Origin: Patescibacteria group bacterium | GTDB lineage: Bacteria > Patescibacteriota > Gracilibacteria > UBA1369 > PNNO01 | NCBI GenBank assembly: GCA_024275695.1 | Contig: JAJRYP010000106.1 | Location: 1-26,636 of the forward strand | Length of the DNA stretch: 26,636 nt | Direction of reading: 5' to 3' | Shown: positions 16,445-24,068 of the stretch, in pieces | Layout: the number at the start of each line of letters is the position of its first letter | Numbering within the stretch: the stretch's first letter is position 1 | Position numbers and translations under genes: made by a program | Notes under the pieces: model-generated | Database searches by the model: none | What the model was told of the DNA's origin: nothing | The model's input: only the letters and a program-made list of their open reading frames with translations

Positions 16445-16819
16445 ATGACTAATATTGACCCTGTAAACTTAAAAACTCGTTTACAAGAACTCATTAAAAA
16501 CTCATCGGCTTTACAGAGTCTTCCACCGGAAGCGCGCAAAATGCGCGCAGATATAATGTTGGCTTCAAGTCCGACATTAATGCAAAATTTTATTAACGTT
16601 TTAGAAGAGGAAGCTGCCCGGCTTAAAAAAATAGACGAAAAATTTGTTAAAGATGCAGCTCATATCGGCAATTTAATTTCAGAGGTAAAAGAGCTTGAGC
16701 AGACGGCAAACAGAGAAATCCGAAAAGAGAATGAAGCATTGGAACGCAAACATGAAGAAGATGAAGCGGCGGCTCTACTTGCAAAGCTCGACAATATTCA
16801 AGACAAAGGGGCTAAATAA
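16445..16819 (+). CDS. Hypothetical coiled-coil protein, 124 aa
   Basis: No recognised family. Small, soluble and highly charged. Residues 1-60 contain helices around LKTRLQELIKNSSALQSL and ARKMRADIMLASSPTLMQNF. From about 50 to 115 the sequence is a continuous Glu/Lys-rich coiled coil (EEEAARLKKIDEKFVKD ... LEQTANREIRKENEALER). It follows the 744-residue gene by 40 bases on the same strand and probably shares its transcript. It ends two bases before the convergent ybbR stop. The coiled coil suggests self-association or a structural partner, perhaps for the preceding protein, but there is no direct evidence. Confidence 0.8.
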   Translation: MTNIDPVNLKTRLQELIKNSSALQSLPPEARKMRADIMLASSPTLMQNFINVLEEEAARLKKIDEKFVKDAAHIGNLISEVKELEQTANREIRKENEALERKHEEDEAAALLAKLDNIQDKGAK

Positions 16820-16821
16820 AA

Positions 16822-18042
16822 TTACCAGCTTACTTTAACTTCGGGAGGATTTACATTTACCATAGTTACTCCATCCGGAAAATCGAAATGATTTGAACCA
16901 AGTTTAATCTTGACTTCATTTTTTTCGTTTTCATAATCGGAAATATCCAAAGTAGCGGTCAATTTGGAAGAAAGTTTATTTAAAACGTCCTCCGCACCTT
17001 CAACAACCAAAGTCACAGATGGTGGAGACACGCTTTTATTATTTTGATCTGTCCTAAATCGCATAATTACAATTGGGACATTAACGGTTTTTCTGTTAAT
17101 CGAACTTGCTTCCGTGGCGTATTTTTCAACCTCAACAGACACAGTAACCCGATTTCCGCTCTCAACGGAAACTCCCTCCGGAATTCCGGAAAGCTGAACA
17201 GTGTAAGAATGACTTTCGGTTAAATTATCAACCCGGATTTCCTCTGTTGGAACAAATTCAATGGCGTTTATTTTCTCCGGATCTCCGGAAACAACAATGA
17301 CGGAAGGCTCGACATTTATAGATTTAATCCATATATTTTCCGGCGGAGTCCCAATAATACTCGGCTGCACACCAACTATTTTTTGTCCCGCTTGCGGAGC
17401 GATTTTGATTTCTACTTCAATTTCTTTTGGATCAACAAGGATATTTGACAGTTCCTCCCCTTCTTCATCAAAAACTTTTAAAGGATATATTTGCTTAATA
17501 TCTTGACCTTCAGAATTAAGAGAAATAACCAAAGATACTTCGTTTAAATTGTTGAGCGCTTTTTTGGAACCTTTTAAAATCGCCTTTTCTTCAACAAAAT
17601 CTATACTTTTGACAACATAACCTTCTTTAACGTCTCCTTCAATCTTTTGTACTATGGGAACTTCTTTTTCCGCTTTTTTTTCTATTTTGACTTTAATACT
17701 TGACGGCTCGATTTTAAGCACGCTCACTTCCGAATTTTTTGAACTTACGGAAACTCCTATATCATGTTCGCCCTCTGAAACGTCTTTTAAATCGATATAA
17801 GCATCAAAATCTTCGGCATGTATGTTTTTAATTGCCTCTTGAGTGTTTAATTTAAGCCTTAATTTAACATTTTCCAAGTCGTCAACAACGACGAATTCTT
17901 CCGGGACATTAAATGCTTTTACTTCAATTTCCTCCGGCAAAGTATAAAAACTGTTTTCCGTTCCTATAATCAAAAACCAAAAGATAACAGCTGCAAGTAC
18001 TGCAAGTATTTTAAGTTCAAAATTTCCAAGCAGTCTTTTCAT
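16822..18042 (-). CDS. ybbR: YbbR-domain protein, CdaA regulator (CdaR)
   Basis: YbbR/CdaR proteins are anchored in the membrane and modulate the diadenylate cyclase CdaA through extracytoplasmic YbbR repeats. The 406 residues start MKRLLGNFELKILAVLAAV with one membrane helix at about 10-27 (AVLAAVIFWFLIIG), the N-terminal style of the family. The rest is a series of beta-rich YbbR repeats (for example VPEEFVVVDDLENVKLRLKL, then EVPIVQKIEGDVKEGYVV and VQLSGIPEGVSVESGN), ending in PPEVKVSW. Its ATG lies inside the end of cdaA as ATGA, a 4-base overlap pointing to translational coupling and a shared complex. The overlap exists only if cdaA is read past its internal TAA. Confidence 0.92.
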   Translation of the reverse strand: MKRLLGNFELKILAVLAAVIFWFLIIGTENSFYTLPEEIEVKAFNVPEEFVVVDDLENVKLRLKLNTQEAIKNIHAEDFDAYIDLKDVSEGEHDIGVSVSSKNSEVSVLKIEPSSIKVKIEKKAEKEVPIVQKIEGDVKEGYVVKSIDFVEEKAILKGSKKALNNLNEVSLVISLNSEGQDIKQIYPLKVFDEEGEELSNILVDPKEIEVEIKIAPQAGQKIVGVQPSIIGTPPENIWIKSINVEPSVIVVSGDPEKINAIEFVPTEEIRVDNLTESHSYTVQLSGIPEGVSVESGNRVTVSVEVEKYATEASSINRKTVNVPIVIMRFRTDQNNKSVSPPSVTLVVEGAEDVLNKLSSKLTATLDISDYENEKNEVKIKLGSNHFDFPDGVTMVNVNPPEVKVSW

Positions 18043-18917
18043 AATTTTCGTTTTTTAAAGATTCTTTTACTTCTGCTCCTTAATGATTTTTTCTTTGGAG
18101 CATAGAATTCTTCAAGAAATTTTTGAAGACGCTCCGGTTCAATGGCTCGCTCCAATCTTCCATTATGAGCGTATGAAATTGTTCCACGCTCTTCAGATAC
18201 AACTATCACATGCGCGTCCGTATTTTAGGCCAAACCAATGGCCGCTTTATGTCTGGTTCCAAGCATTCTGTCTCCGGTAAGTTTGTATGAATGAGGAAGA
18301 ACGCATGCGGCGGCGATTATTTTGTCACCTTCAATAATCACAGCGCCATCGTGCAGAGGCGATTTTGGGAAAAAAGTGCTTAACAAAAGCTCTTTACTTA
18401 CTTTCCCGTTAATTGGGACTCCTGTTTCCGCATATTCACTTAATGAAACTTCTTTTTTTAAAACTATCAATGCTCCAATTTTTTGCTTTGCCATGATCAC
18501 GCTTGCTTCAACAAGATTGCTGATTAGAATATCCGATGCTCCAAATTCATTATTACTAAAAATTCTCGTCTGACCGAGTTTTTCCAGTCCTCTTCTAAGC
18601 TCCTGTTGAAAAATAACCGGGATCGCAACCAGAATCAATGTGAGAAAACGATCTAAAAGCCATCCTGTAGCGAATAACTGCAATGCTTTACTAAATAAAA
18701 ACAAAAATGCCAGGATCACAAGACCTATTAGAATATGGATCGCACGACTTCCTTTAAGTAAAAGAAATACATAATAAAAAACAATCGAGACAAGAACGAT
18801 GTCGATAATAACTTGCGGCCATGCAAACTGCAGCAGTCCAAGATTTTCCCAAAAAGTTCCCGCCTCACGGGATATAAACAGAAGAAATTCCGAAATTGCG
18901 TTATTAATATATTCCAT
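18039..18917 (-). pseudogene. cdaA: Diadenylate cyclase CdaA interrupted by in-frame TAA
   Basis: Synthesises c-di-AMP from two ATP. The frame covers 292 codons before TGA at 18039, with TAA at codon 231 (18225-18227). Upstream of the TAA: three membrane helices (about 35-54, 60-80 and 87-104), then the DAC domain with LHDGAVII (D190-G191-A192) and GTRHKAAIGLA (R222-H223), the two catalytic signatures. Directly after the TAA the same frame gives NTDAHVIVVSEERGTISYAH, which is the conserved continuation (family: SDAxVIVVSEETGxIS), then a basic tail. The missing codon is a Glu or Gln in relatives. The true end overlaps the ybbR ATG by 4 bases. A real stop would remove the SEE segment and the last strands, so it should be inactive; an error or readthrough would restore it. 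Confidence 0.92.
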
Positions 18918-19053
18918 AATAATGCCTATTTTATGCTATTTCAGGGTACACCAAAAAAGGCAAAAATCAAGGTTTTAAATATGTCGAAGCCGACTCCGGA
19001 ATTATTCGCAAGGTCGGCAAGTTTCACCTGGATGGAAAAGAGACAAGCAGCTT
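18918..19053. other. 136-base gap with a coding-like fragment
   Basis: Between the cupredoxin-like gene and cdaA. On the plus strand an open stretch without a start codon reads like protein (GYTKKGKNQGFKYVEADSG, then FHLDGKETSSFYGI) before a TAG inside the neighbouring gene. On the minus strand there is only a weak -10 (TAAAAT) near 18935. A GCCGAC/GTCGGC inverted repeat with an 18-base loop lies near 18990-19020. I cannot assign a function; it may be a gene remnant or an untranslated leader of cdaA. Confidence 0.3.
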
Positions 19054-19899
19054 TTACGGCATTTCTAAATTTCTCTTTCTTCTGTAGAGAATATATCCGC
19101 CAATAAGCGCCGGGAAAAAGTAGATAATTACTTCAGGTCCCGAATCGACCAAGTCACTATCGGATGTTTGTGCCGCCACCGCGGTTGATGTAACTGCCAC
19201 ACCATCCTCAAATATTGCCGATTCGGCAGGCGGTACCGTGGGCGCGGGAGGTGTAAGTATCGATTCTTCTCCCGTTTCCGTTGCTGTAAAATCTTCATCC
19301 GCCGCGGGTGATAAATCTTCTTCCGGAGCAGCTTCCTCTTCGGGAAGAACTTCTTCCGGAGCAGCTTCCTCCGGAGTCGGCTCTTCTTCAACGACCGGCT
19401 CTTCCTCGGGAGCTACAGGTTCTTCTTCAACAAGTTGGCCTTCCGCTTTCGTAACCTCGATTGCGCATTCTTCATCTAAAATTTCAGAAACTTCTCCAAC
19501 ACAAATTTTCCCTGTCATGAAGGGATAAAACGAACTGTTGTAATAATAGACACCTTCCTCAACAAATGTATTACTGAAAGTATCACCGAGCGACATCACA
19601 TCACTTTCAAAATCTTCTCCGGACTTCAAGCTGTCTTCCGGATCATATGATGTCACGGTATGTTGAACATCCGCATTCCCTTCGGATTCATCATGAAGCC
19701 AAGTAATAGTCGTCTCGGGTTCAATTCGAATCACGTCCGGATCAAAAGCAAAATCCTGGATACGTACTAAAACGGTATCGGTATCAATAATTTGTGCTTT
19801 TAAATCCTCGCTGGGCAGTTGCACCCAGTATGCAAGCGCTGCAATGAGTGTAACAAGCACTATGGAAACAATTGTGTGTATTTTTGTTTTTATGTCCAT
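19054..19899 (-). CDS. Membrane-anchored cupredoxin-like protein with degenerate copper site
   Basis: A surface protein of 281 residues. It has an N-terminal membrane or signal segment (about 9-27, TIVSIVLVTLIAALAYWV), a cupredoxin-like domain (about 43-135), a Glu/Pro/Ala-rich linker (about 157-195), and a C-terminal membrane helix (about 257-272) after DSGPE and before RRKR. The domain follows the plastocyanin plan: VRIQDFAFDPDVIRIEPETT, ITWLHDESEGNADVQHTVTS with His80, and YYYNSSFYPFMTGKICV. The family normally has Cys-x-x-His-x-x-Met in the last motif; here it is Ser122, Tyr125 and Met128. Copper binding of the usual type is therefore unlikely. The C-terminal helix-plus-arginine tail resembles a sorting signal but has no LPxTG. 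Upstream of cdaA by 136 bases. Confidence 0.85.
   Translation of the reverse strand: MDIKTKIHTIVSIVLVTLIAALAYWVQLPSEDLKAQIIDTDTVLVRIQDFAFDPDVIRIEPETTITWLHDESEGNADVQHTVTSYDPEDSLKSGEDFESDVMSLGDTFSNTFVEEGVYYYNSSFYPFMTGKICVGEVSEILDEECAIEVTKAEGQLVEEEPVAPEEEPVVEEEPTPEEAAPEEVLPEEEAAPEEDLSPAADEDFTATETGEESILTPPAPTVPPAESAIFEDGVAVTSTAVAAQTSDSDLVDSGPEVIIYFFPALIGGYILYRRKRNLEMP
19317..19371. repeat. Two-copy direct repeat in the acidic linker
   Basis: A 22-base unit is repeated exactly at 19317-19338 and 19350-19371 (33-base period, 11 codons). It encodes part of the Glu/Pro/Ala-rich linker (EEAAPEE-type units) of the cupredoxin-like protein. It was probably created by slippage, and length may vary among strains. 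Confidence 0.8.
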
Positions 19900-19976
19900 A
19901 TTTTACAAGATTATTTCAAGGTAAATTAGTCTAGTTATAATAGCATAATTTTAGAAAAAATTAAAGGTTCAAGGTG

Positions 19977-20005
19977 TAGACGCAGCCCTGTTTTTAGGGT
20001 ATAAT
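19977..20005 (+). promoter_or_regulatory. Promoter of lon with an inverted repeat in the spacer
   Basis: A perfect TATAAT (20000-20005) is preceded at 17 bases by TAGACG (19977-19982), a partial -35. The spacer contains the inverted repeat CCCT (19986-19989) and AGGG (19996-19999). It is 26 bases upstream of the lon ATG. It does not match the CIRCE element of HrcA. Confidence 0.55.
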
Positions 20006-20030
20006 AACATAAACTCTTAAAAGAAAATTT

Positions 20031-22403
20031 ATGTATATAAAAACACAAAATAAAGAAAACACTCCTTCTCTTCCTGAAAATTTATTTATTTTACCTATAA
20101 AAGAACTTGTTGTTTTCCCTTCAATGGTAATTTCGGTTTATGTAAAAAATCGGGAATTCATTAAGATTCTTGATGAAAAAAGGAACAGTAACGAATTAAT
20201 TGGCATTATTACTCATAAAGATGCGACGAAACCGGTTCCTCCACCTGAGAATCTTTATAACGTCGGAACTGTTTGTAATATTTTGCAGATTATTAAAGGT
20301 CAAGGCGATGAAGCGATGATATTGGTTGAAGGTATCTCTCGTTTTTTGGTAACGGAATTCACGCAAGAAAAGCCATCCGTCGAAGCAAAAATCGAAGATA
20401 TTAAACCTACTTTAACCAAATCGGAAGAAGGAGACGGCGTCGCACTTGAGATCAAAAAACTCCTTGAAGTTTGTAATTCTCTTGGCAAACCTCTTCCGGA
20501 AGAAATTCTTATTAATCTACCAAATATTTCAGATTATGAAGAACTTTGCAATCTTACATGTTCGTACTTAACAATGCCAATTCCCGAAAAGCAATATCTT
20601 CTTGAGATGAAGGATACAATTCAAAGAATGAAAGAGATTGTTAAACAGTTATCTCGTGAAATTCGAATGCTTGAAGTAAGAAGCAAAATCCACTCCGAAG
20701 TTGAAAAAGAAATGAGTAAAACAGAAAAAGAATTTGTTTTGAAGCAAGAACTCAAAGCTATTCAAAAAGAGCTTGGTGAAGAAGATGGCGAACAGGCAGC
20801 TGCGATGAAAGAAATCAGACATCTTAAAAAACTTATAAAGCAGGCAAAAATGCCAAAAGATGTCGAAAAAATTGCTCTGGATGAATTAAAACGTTTGGAA
20901 AGAATTTACCCTATTTCTCCCGAATATAATGTTGTTCACAACTATATTGAATGGCTATATGAAATGCCCTGGAAGAAGAGTAGTAAGTCGAAAATTGACA
21001 TCAAAAAGGCCAAAAAAATTCTTGATGAGGACCATTACGGTCTCAAGCAAGTTAAAGAACGTATTCTTGAATATCTTGCCATTTGTGAAATACAAGATAA
21101 ACCCGGTGCGACAATTATGTGTTTTGTTGGGCCTCCGGGTGTTGGAAAATCTTCTCTGGGTAGAAGTATAGCGCGTTCACTCGGACGAAAATTCATTCAA
21201 ATGTCTCTTGGCGGCATGCATGATGAAGCTGAAATAAGAGGTCACAGACGTACTTATGTAGGTGCTATGCCCGGAAGCATTATTCAAAACATTAAACGCG
21301 CCGGAGAAAACAATCCCGTATTTATGCTGGATGAAATCGATAAACTTGGAATTGGAAATTTTCAGGGAGATCCTGCCTCGGCATTAATCGAAGTGCTTGA
21401 TCCGGAACTGAATTTTTCATTTAACGATCATTATCTGGATGTCCCTTTTGACCTTTCCAATGCACTCTTTATTACAACAGCGAATATTTTGGATCCAATT
21501 CCTCCCGCTCTTTTAGACAGGATGGAGGTTATTCAGCTTCCCGGATATACGGAAGAAGAAAAAATCCAAATCGGAAAGAAATATCTTGTTCCTAAACAAA
21601 TCAAACTCAACGGACTTGAGAAGCATCCTTTTGTTATTGATGACGAAGCACTTTCTTATATGATTCGTCGATATACAAGAGAAGCGGGTTTACGTGATCT
21701 TGAACGAGAGATTGCCAAAATATGCCGGAAAGTAGCTAAGAAAATGCTTGAAAAAGGTACTAAAACAAAAAAAATTACCAAAAAAGAAATCCCACAGCTT
21801 CTTGGAGTTGAAAAATTCTTTATCGATGTGAAGCAGGAAAAAGATATGGTTGGTGTCTCAACGGGTCTTGCCTGGACGCAGGCAGGTGGAGAAATTATTT
21901 TCATTGAAGCAACAAAAATGCCCGGGCAGAATCAGTTAATTCTAACCGGTCATTTGGGAGAAGTAATGCAAGAATCAGCAAAAGCCGCTTTAAGTTACAT
22001 TAGAAGCAATGCAAAAAAATACAAAATTAAAGCGGACGCATTTAAAAATGTTGATATCCATATACATGTTCCGGAAGGAGCGACTCCAAAAGACGGTCCA
22101 TCCGCCGGTATTACAATTGGGACGGCTCTTCTTTCTTTATTCACAGAAAAAGAGGTAAAAAGAGATGTTGCAATGACCGGTGAAATCACTTTACAAGGAC
22201 GAATCCTACCTATTGGCGGATTAAAAGAAAAAGTGCTCGCCGCTAAAAGATCCGGGATCAAAACAATTATTATTCCAAAAGAAAACGAAAAAGATTTAAA
22301 AGATATTCCAAAACATCTTGTTAAAGGAATCGAATTTATTTTCGCAAAATCTCTGGACAATGCCGCTAACGTTGCTTTAAAAGCAAAATCGGCTAAGAAA
22401 TAG
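20031..22403 (+). CDS. lon: ATP-dependent protease La (LonA)
   Basis: Cytoplasmic AAA+ serine protease that degrades misfolded and regulatory proteins. The 790 residues show the N-terminal substrate domain (NLFILPIKELVVFPSMVI), a long coiled coil at about 190-260, Walker A GPPGVGKSS at about 367-375, Walker B FMLDEIDKLG at about 427, sensor and arginine elements (PPALLDRMEVIQLPGYTEEE), and the C-terminal protease. The catalytic dyad is Ser691 in PKDGPSAGITIG and Lys732 in GGLKEKVLAAK. The length and order match soluble LonA, with no membrane segment. The gene ends with TAG, overlapping the convergent guanine deaminase gene by 11 bases. Its promoter has an inverted repeat in the spacer. Confidence 0.98.
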   Translation: MYIKTQNKENTPSLPENLFILPIKELVVFPSMVISVYVKNREFIKILDEKRNSNELIGIITHKDATKPVPPPENLYNVGTVCNILQIIKGQGDEAMILVEGISRFLVTEFTQEKPSVEAKIEDIKPTLTKSEEGDGVALEIKKLLEVCNSLGKPLPEEILINLPNISDYEELCNLTCSYLTMPIPEKQYLLEMKDTIQRMKEIVKQLSREIRMLEVRSKIHSEVEKEMSKTEKEFVLKQELKAIQKELGEEDGEQAAAMKEIRHLKKLIKQAKMPKDVEKIALDELKRLERIYPISPEYNVVHNYIEWLYEMPWKKSSKSKIDIKKAKKILDEDHYGLKQVKERILEYLAICEIQDKPGATIMCFVGPPGVGKSSLGRSIARSLGRKFIQMSLGGMHDEAEIRGHRRTYVGAMPGSIIQNIKRAGENNPVFMLDEIDKLGIGNFQGDPASALIEVLDPELNFSFNDHYLDVPFDLSNALFITTANILDPIPPALLDRMEVIQLPGYTEEEKIQIGKKYLVPKQIKLNGLEKHPFVIDDEALSYMIRRYTREAGLRDLEREIAKICRKVAKKMLEKGTKTKKITKKEIPQLLGVEKFFIDVKQEKDMVGVSTGLAWTQAGGEIIFIEATKMPGQNQLILTGHLGEVMQESAKAALSYIRSNAKKYKIKADAFKNVDIHIHVPEGATPKDGPSAGITIGTALLSLFTEKEVKRDVAMTGEITLQGRILPIGGLKEKVLAAKRSGIKTIIIPKENEKDLKDIPKHLVKGIEFIFAKSLDNAANVALKAKSAKK

Positions 22404-23634
22404 ACTGTTTTGAGTATAATTCTTTACCTTTAAATACTGTCTTTTGAACTATTTGATTGTAATCTTTTAAATTACATAATCGTTTAATTATTTTCGATGC
22501 CGGTTCGTTTACCTTAGCTCGGCTATCTATTACAAGAAAATCGGCAAATTTCCCTTTTACAAGATTCCCGGTTTTTTCTGCAAATCCAAAAATTTCCGCT
22601 CCCGCAAGAGTCGCATAATATAAAGCAGATTCAGGAGTTACAGCATCTCCATGAACTTCAAGATAAGACCTCATAACATCAAACATGGAAACATGAGGGC
22701 CCGCTCCCACATCTGTGGCAAGTGCAAACCGGATATTTTTTTCAAGAATTCGACTAATCGGCATCACTCCGCTTTGCAAAGCTTCATTTGAAGTTGGACA
22801 ATGTGCTATTTTAGTTTTTGTTTGTTTAAGAATATCAAGTTCTTTATCTGTTGAATGAATTACATGAGCCATGATTGTTTTCGGGCCAAGCAACCCTGCT
22901 TTATAGTAAACATCGCAGTAGCTTTCACAATCCGGGAAAAGCTCTTTAACCCACTTTATTTCATCTTCGTTTTCGTTTAGGTGCGATTGAACGTAGACAT
23001 CATATTTTTTTGCATATTCAGCTGCTTTTCTCATCGATTCCATTGAACAAGTTGGCGCAAAACGTGGTGTAACAGCGAAATACGTATCTCCTTTTCGTGC
23101 AAATTCCTCACAAAATTTTTCTGTTATCCTTAATGAATCTTCGGTCGTTTCCGTAAGATATTCCGGTGAATTTTGATCCATCATTACTTTTCCTATAATT
23201 GCTCTAAAAGGAGCTTTTTCAAACATGATTTTTACAGCCTCTTCATGAATTGTTCCGAAAATTCCCGCGGTTAAAGTGCCGTTTTGAATAAGTGCATCAT
23301 AAAAACGCTTGGCAACATCTCCGGCATGCTCAACATCTTTGAAATTTGATTCTTCCGGCCATATATATTTTTTAAGCCACGGCAAAAGCCCTGTTCCGCT
23401 AAAACTCCCGCGAACATCATATTGTGGGAGATGAATATGAGTATCAACAAAACCCGGAATAATAATCCTGCCATTTGTATCTTTTTCTTGGATTCCCTTA
23501 TTTTGAAAGTCATCATAATTACCGCAAAACTCAATTTTCCCTTCCGCATTTACGTGCAACGCTCCGTTTTCAAATTGCTCAATTTTTTCCGAAGAATGCG
23601 GATTTAGGATATGCCCGCGATAAAGTCTCTCCAT
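22393..23634 (-). CDS. guaD: Guanine deaminase-like amidohydrolase
   Basis: Guanine deaminases hydrolyse guanine to xanthine and ammonia in purine salvage. The 413 residues fit the zinc amidohydrolase barrel: PGFVDTHIHLPQYD with His66 and His68, GLLPWLKKYIWPEE (the guanine deaminase version of this loop), AVTPRFAPTCS with Arg191, VQSHLNENEDEI with His218 and Glu221, IMAHVIH with His257, and LATDVGAGPHVSMFDVMR with the metal-binding Asp308. The combination of the PQYD, WPEE and TPRFAPTCS motifs separates it from chlorohydrolase and cytosine deaminase relatives. It stands alone, with no other purine genes nearby. It has an extended -10 promoter and ends convergently with lon, overlapping by 11 bases. 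Confidence 0.92.
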   Translation of the reverse strand: MERLYRGHILNPHSSEKIEQFENGALHVNAEGKIEFCGNYDDFQNKGIQEKDTNGRIIIPGFVDTHIHLPQYDVRGSFSGTGLLPWLKKYIWPEESNFKDVEHAGDVAKRFYDALIQNGTLTAGIFGTIHEEAVKIMFEKAPFRAIIGKVMMDQNSPEYLTETTEDSLRITEKFCEEFARKGDTYFAVTPRFAPTCSMESMRKAAEYAKKYDVYVQSHLNENEDEIKWVKELFPDCESYCDVYYKAGLLGPKTIMAHVIHSTDKELDILKQTKTKIAHCPTSNEALQSGVMPISRILEKNIRFALATDVGAGPHVSMFDVMRSYLEVHGDAVTPESALYYATLAGAEIFGFAEKTGNLVKGKFADFLVIDSRAKVNEPASKIIKRLCNLKDYNQIVQKTVFKGKELYSKQSIS

Positions 23635-23666
23635 AATACCGATGCTTTTTAAGATTTATCCTATCT

Positions 23667-23675
23667 ATTATAGCA
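23667..23675 (-). promoter_or_regulatory. Extended -10 promoter of guaD
   Basis: On the minus strand TGC directly precedes TATAAT, an extended -10 element, 32 bases before the guaD ATG. No good -35 hexamer is visible, which is normal for extended -10 promoters. Confidence 0.5.
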
Positions 23676-23721
23676 TCAACAAAATTTTATGCATCAGGTA
23701 GTTACAGGGATATACTGTATT

Positions 23722-23997
23722 TTATCGATATCCTCTTTCTTTAAGAAAGGTCATTAGATATGCCTTTTTAACAGCTCCGGATATATGTTGCAATTTGAAT
23801 GCGCAATCCGGACAACACTCCAAGTGAAGTTTCTGCTCCGGAGTCGCTTTTCCTCTAAGGATTGAAACAAATTCATTTCCATCGGGATGTTGTTTCTGAA
23901 TTTCTTCAATTCTATCAAACGCCTTGGTAATACGTTTTGCAAGTTTATGATCTTCTTCTTCCTGAATAGTCATGGGTCGTTCTCCGCCTGTATCCAT
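23722..23997 (-). CDS. Small zinc-finger anti-sigma-like protein (HC2/ZAS type)
   Basis: A soluble 91-residue protein with the motif His58-x3-Cys62-x2-Cys65 in KLHLECCPDCAFKL. This is the zinc signature of ZAS anti-sigma factors (RsrA, ChrR) and related zf-HC2 proteins, which release their sigma factor on oxidation or zinc loss. An extra cysteine, Cys61, is adjacent. An acidic and basic helical N-terminus (QEEEDHKLAKRITKAFDRIE) precedes it, and a short helix follows (SGAVKKAYLMTFLKERGY). No membrane helix and no sigma factor gene are next to it, so the partner is unknown. The start could be the ATG at 23997 or the in-frame one at 23973. It has a strong promoter. Assignment rests on one short motif. 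Confidence 0.7.
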   Translation of the reverse strand: MDTGGERPMTIQEEEDHKLAKRITKAFDRIEEIQKQHPDGNEFVSILRGKATPEQKLHLECCPDCAFKLQHISGAVKKAYLMTFLKERGYR

Positions 23998-24027
23998 AAT
24001 TGTAGTTAATTAAATGACAAGATTATA

Positions 24028-24055
24028 ATTTTAACGCTTTTTGCTAATTTGTCAA
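24028..24055 (-). promoter_or_regulatory. Promoter of the zinc-finger protein gene
   Basis: On the minus strand, a perfect TTGACA (24055-24050), a 16-base spacer and TAAAAT (24033-24028), 30 bases before the ATG at 23997. A palindrome lies 13 bases upstream of the -35 box. Confidence 0.7.
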
Positions 24056-24068
24056 TAGCTTTATACCT

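Noticed and set aside
19238..19528. Serine/glycine-rich 96-codon frame on the plus strand
   Set aside because: Antisense of the Glu/Pro-rich linker, where GAA/TTC repeats keep the opposite frame open.
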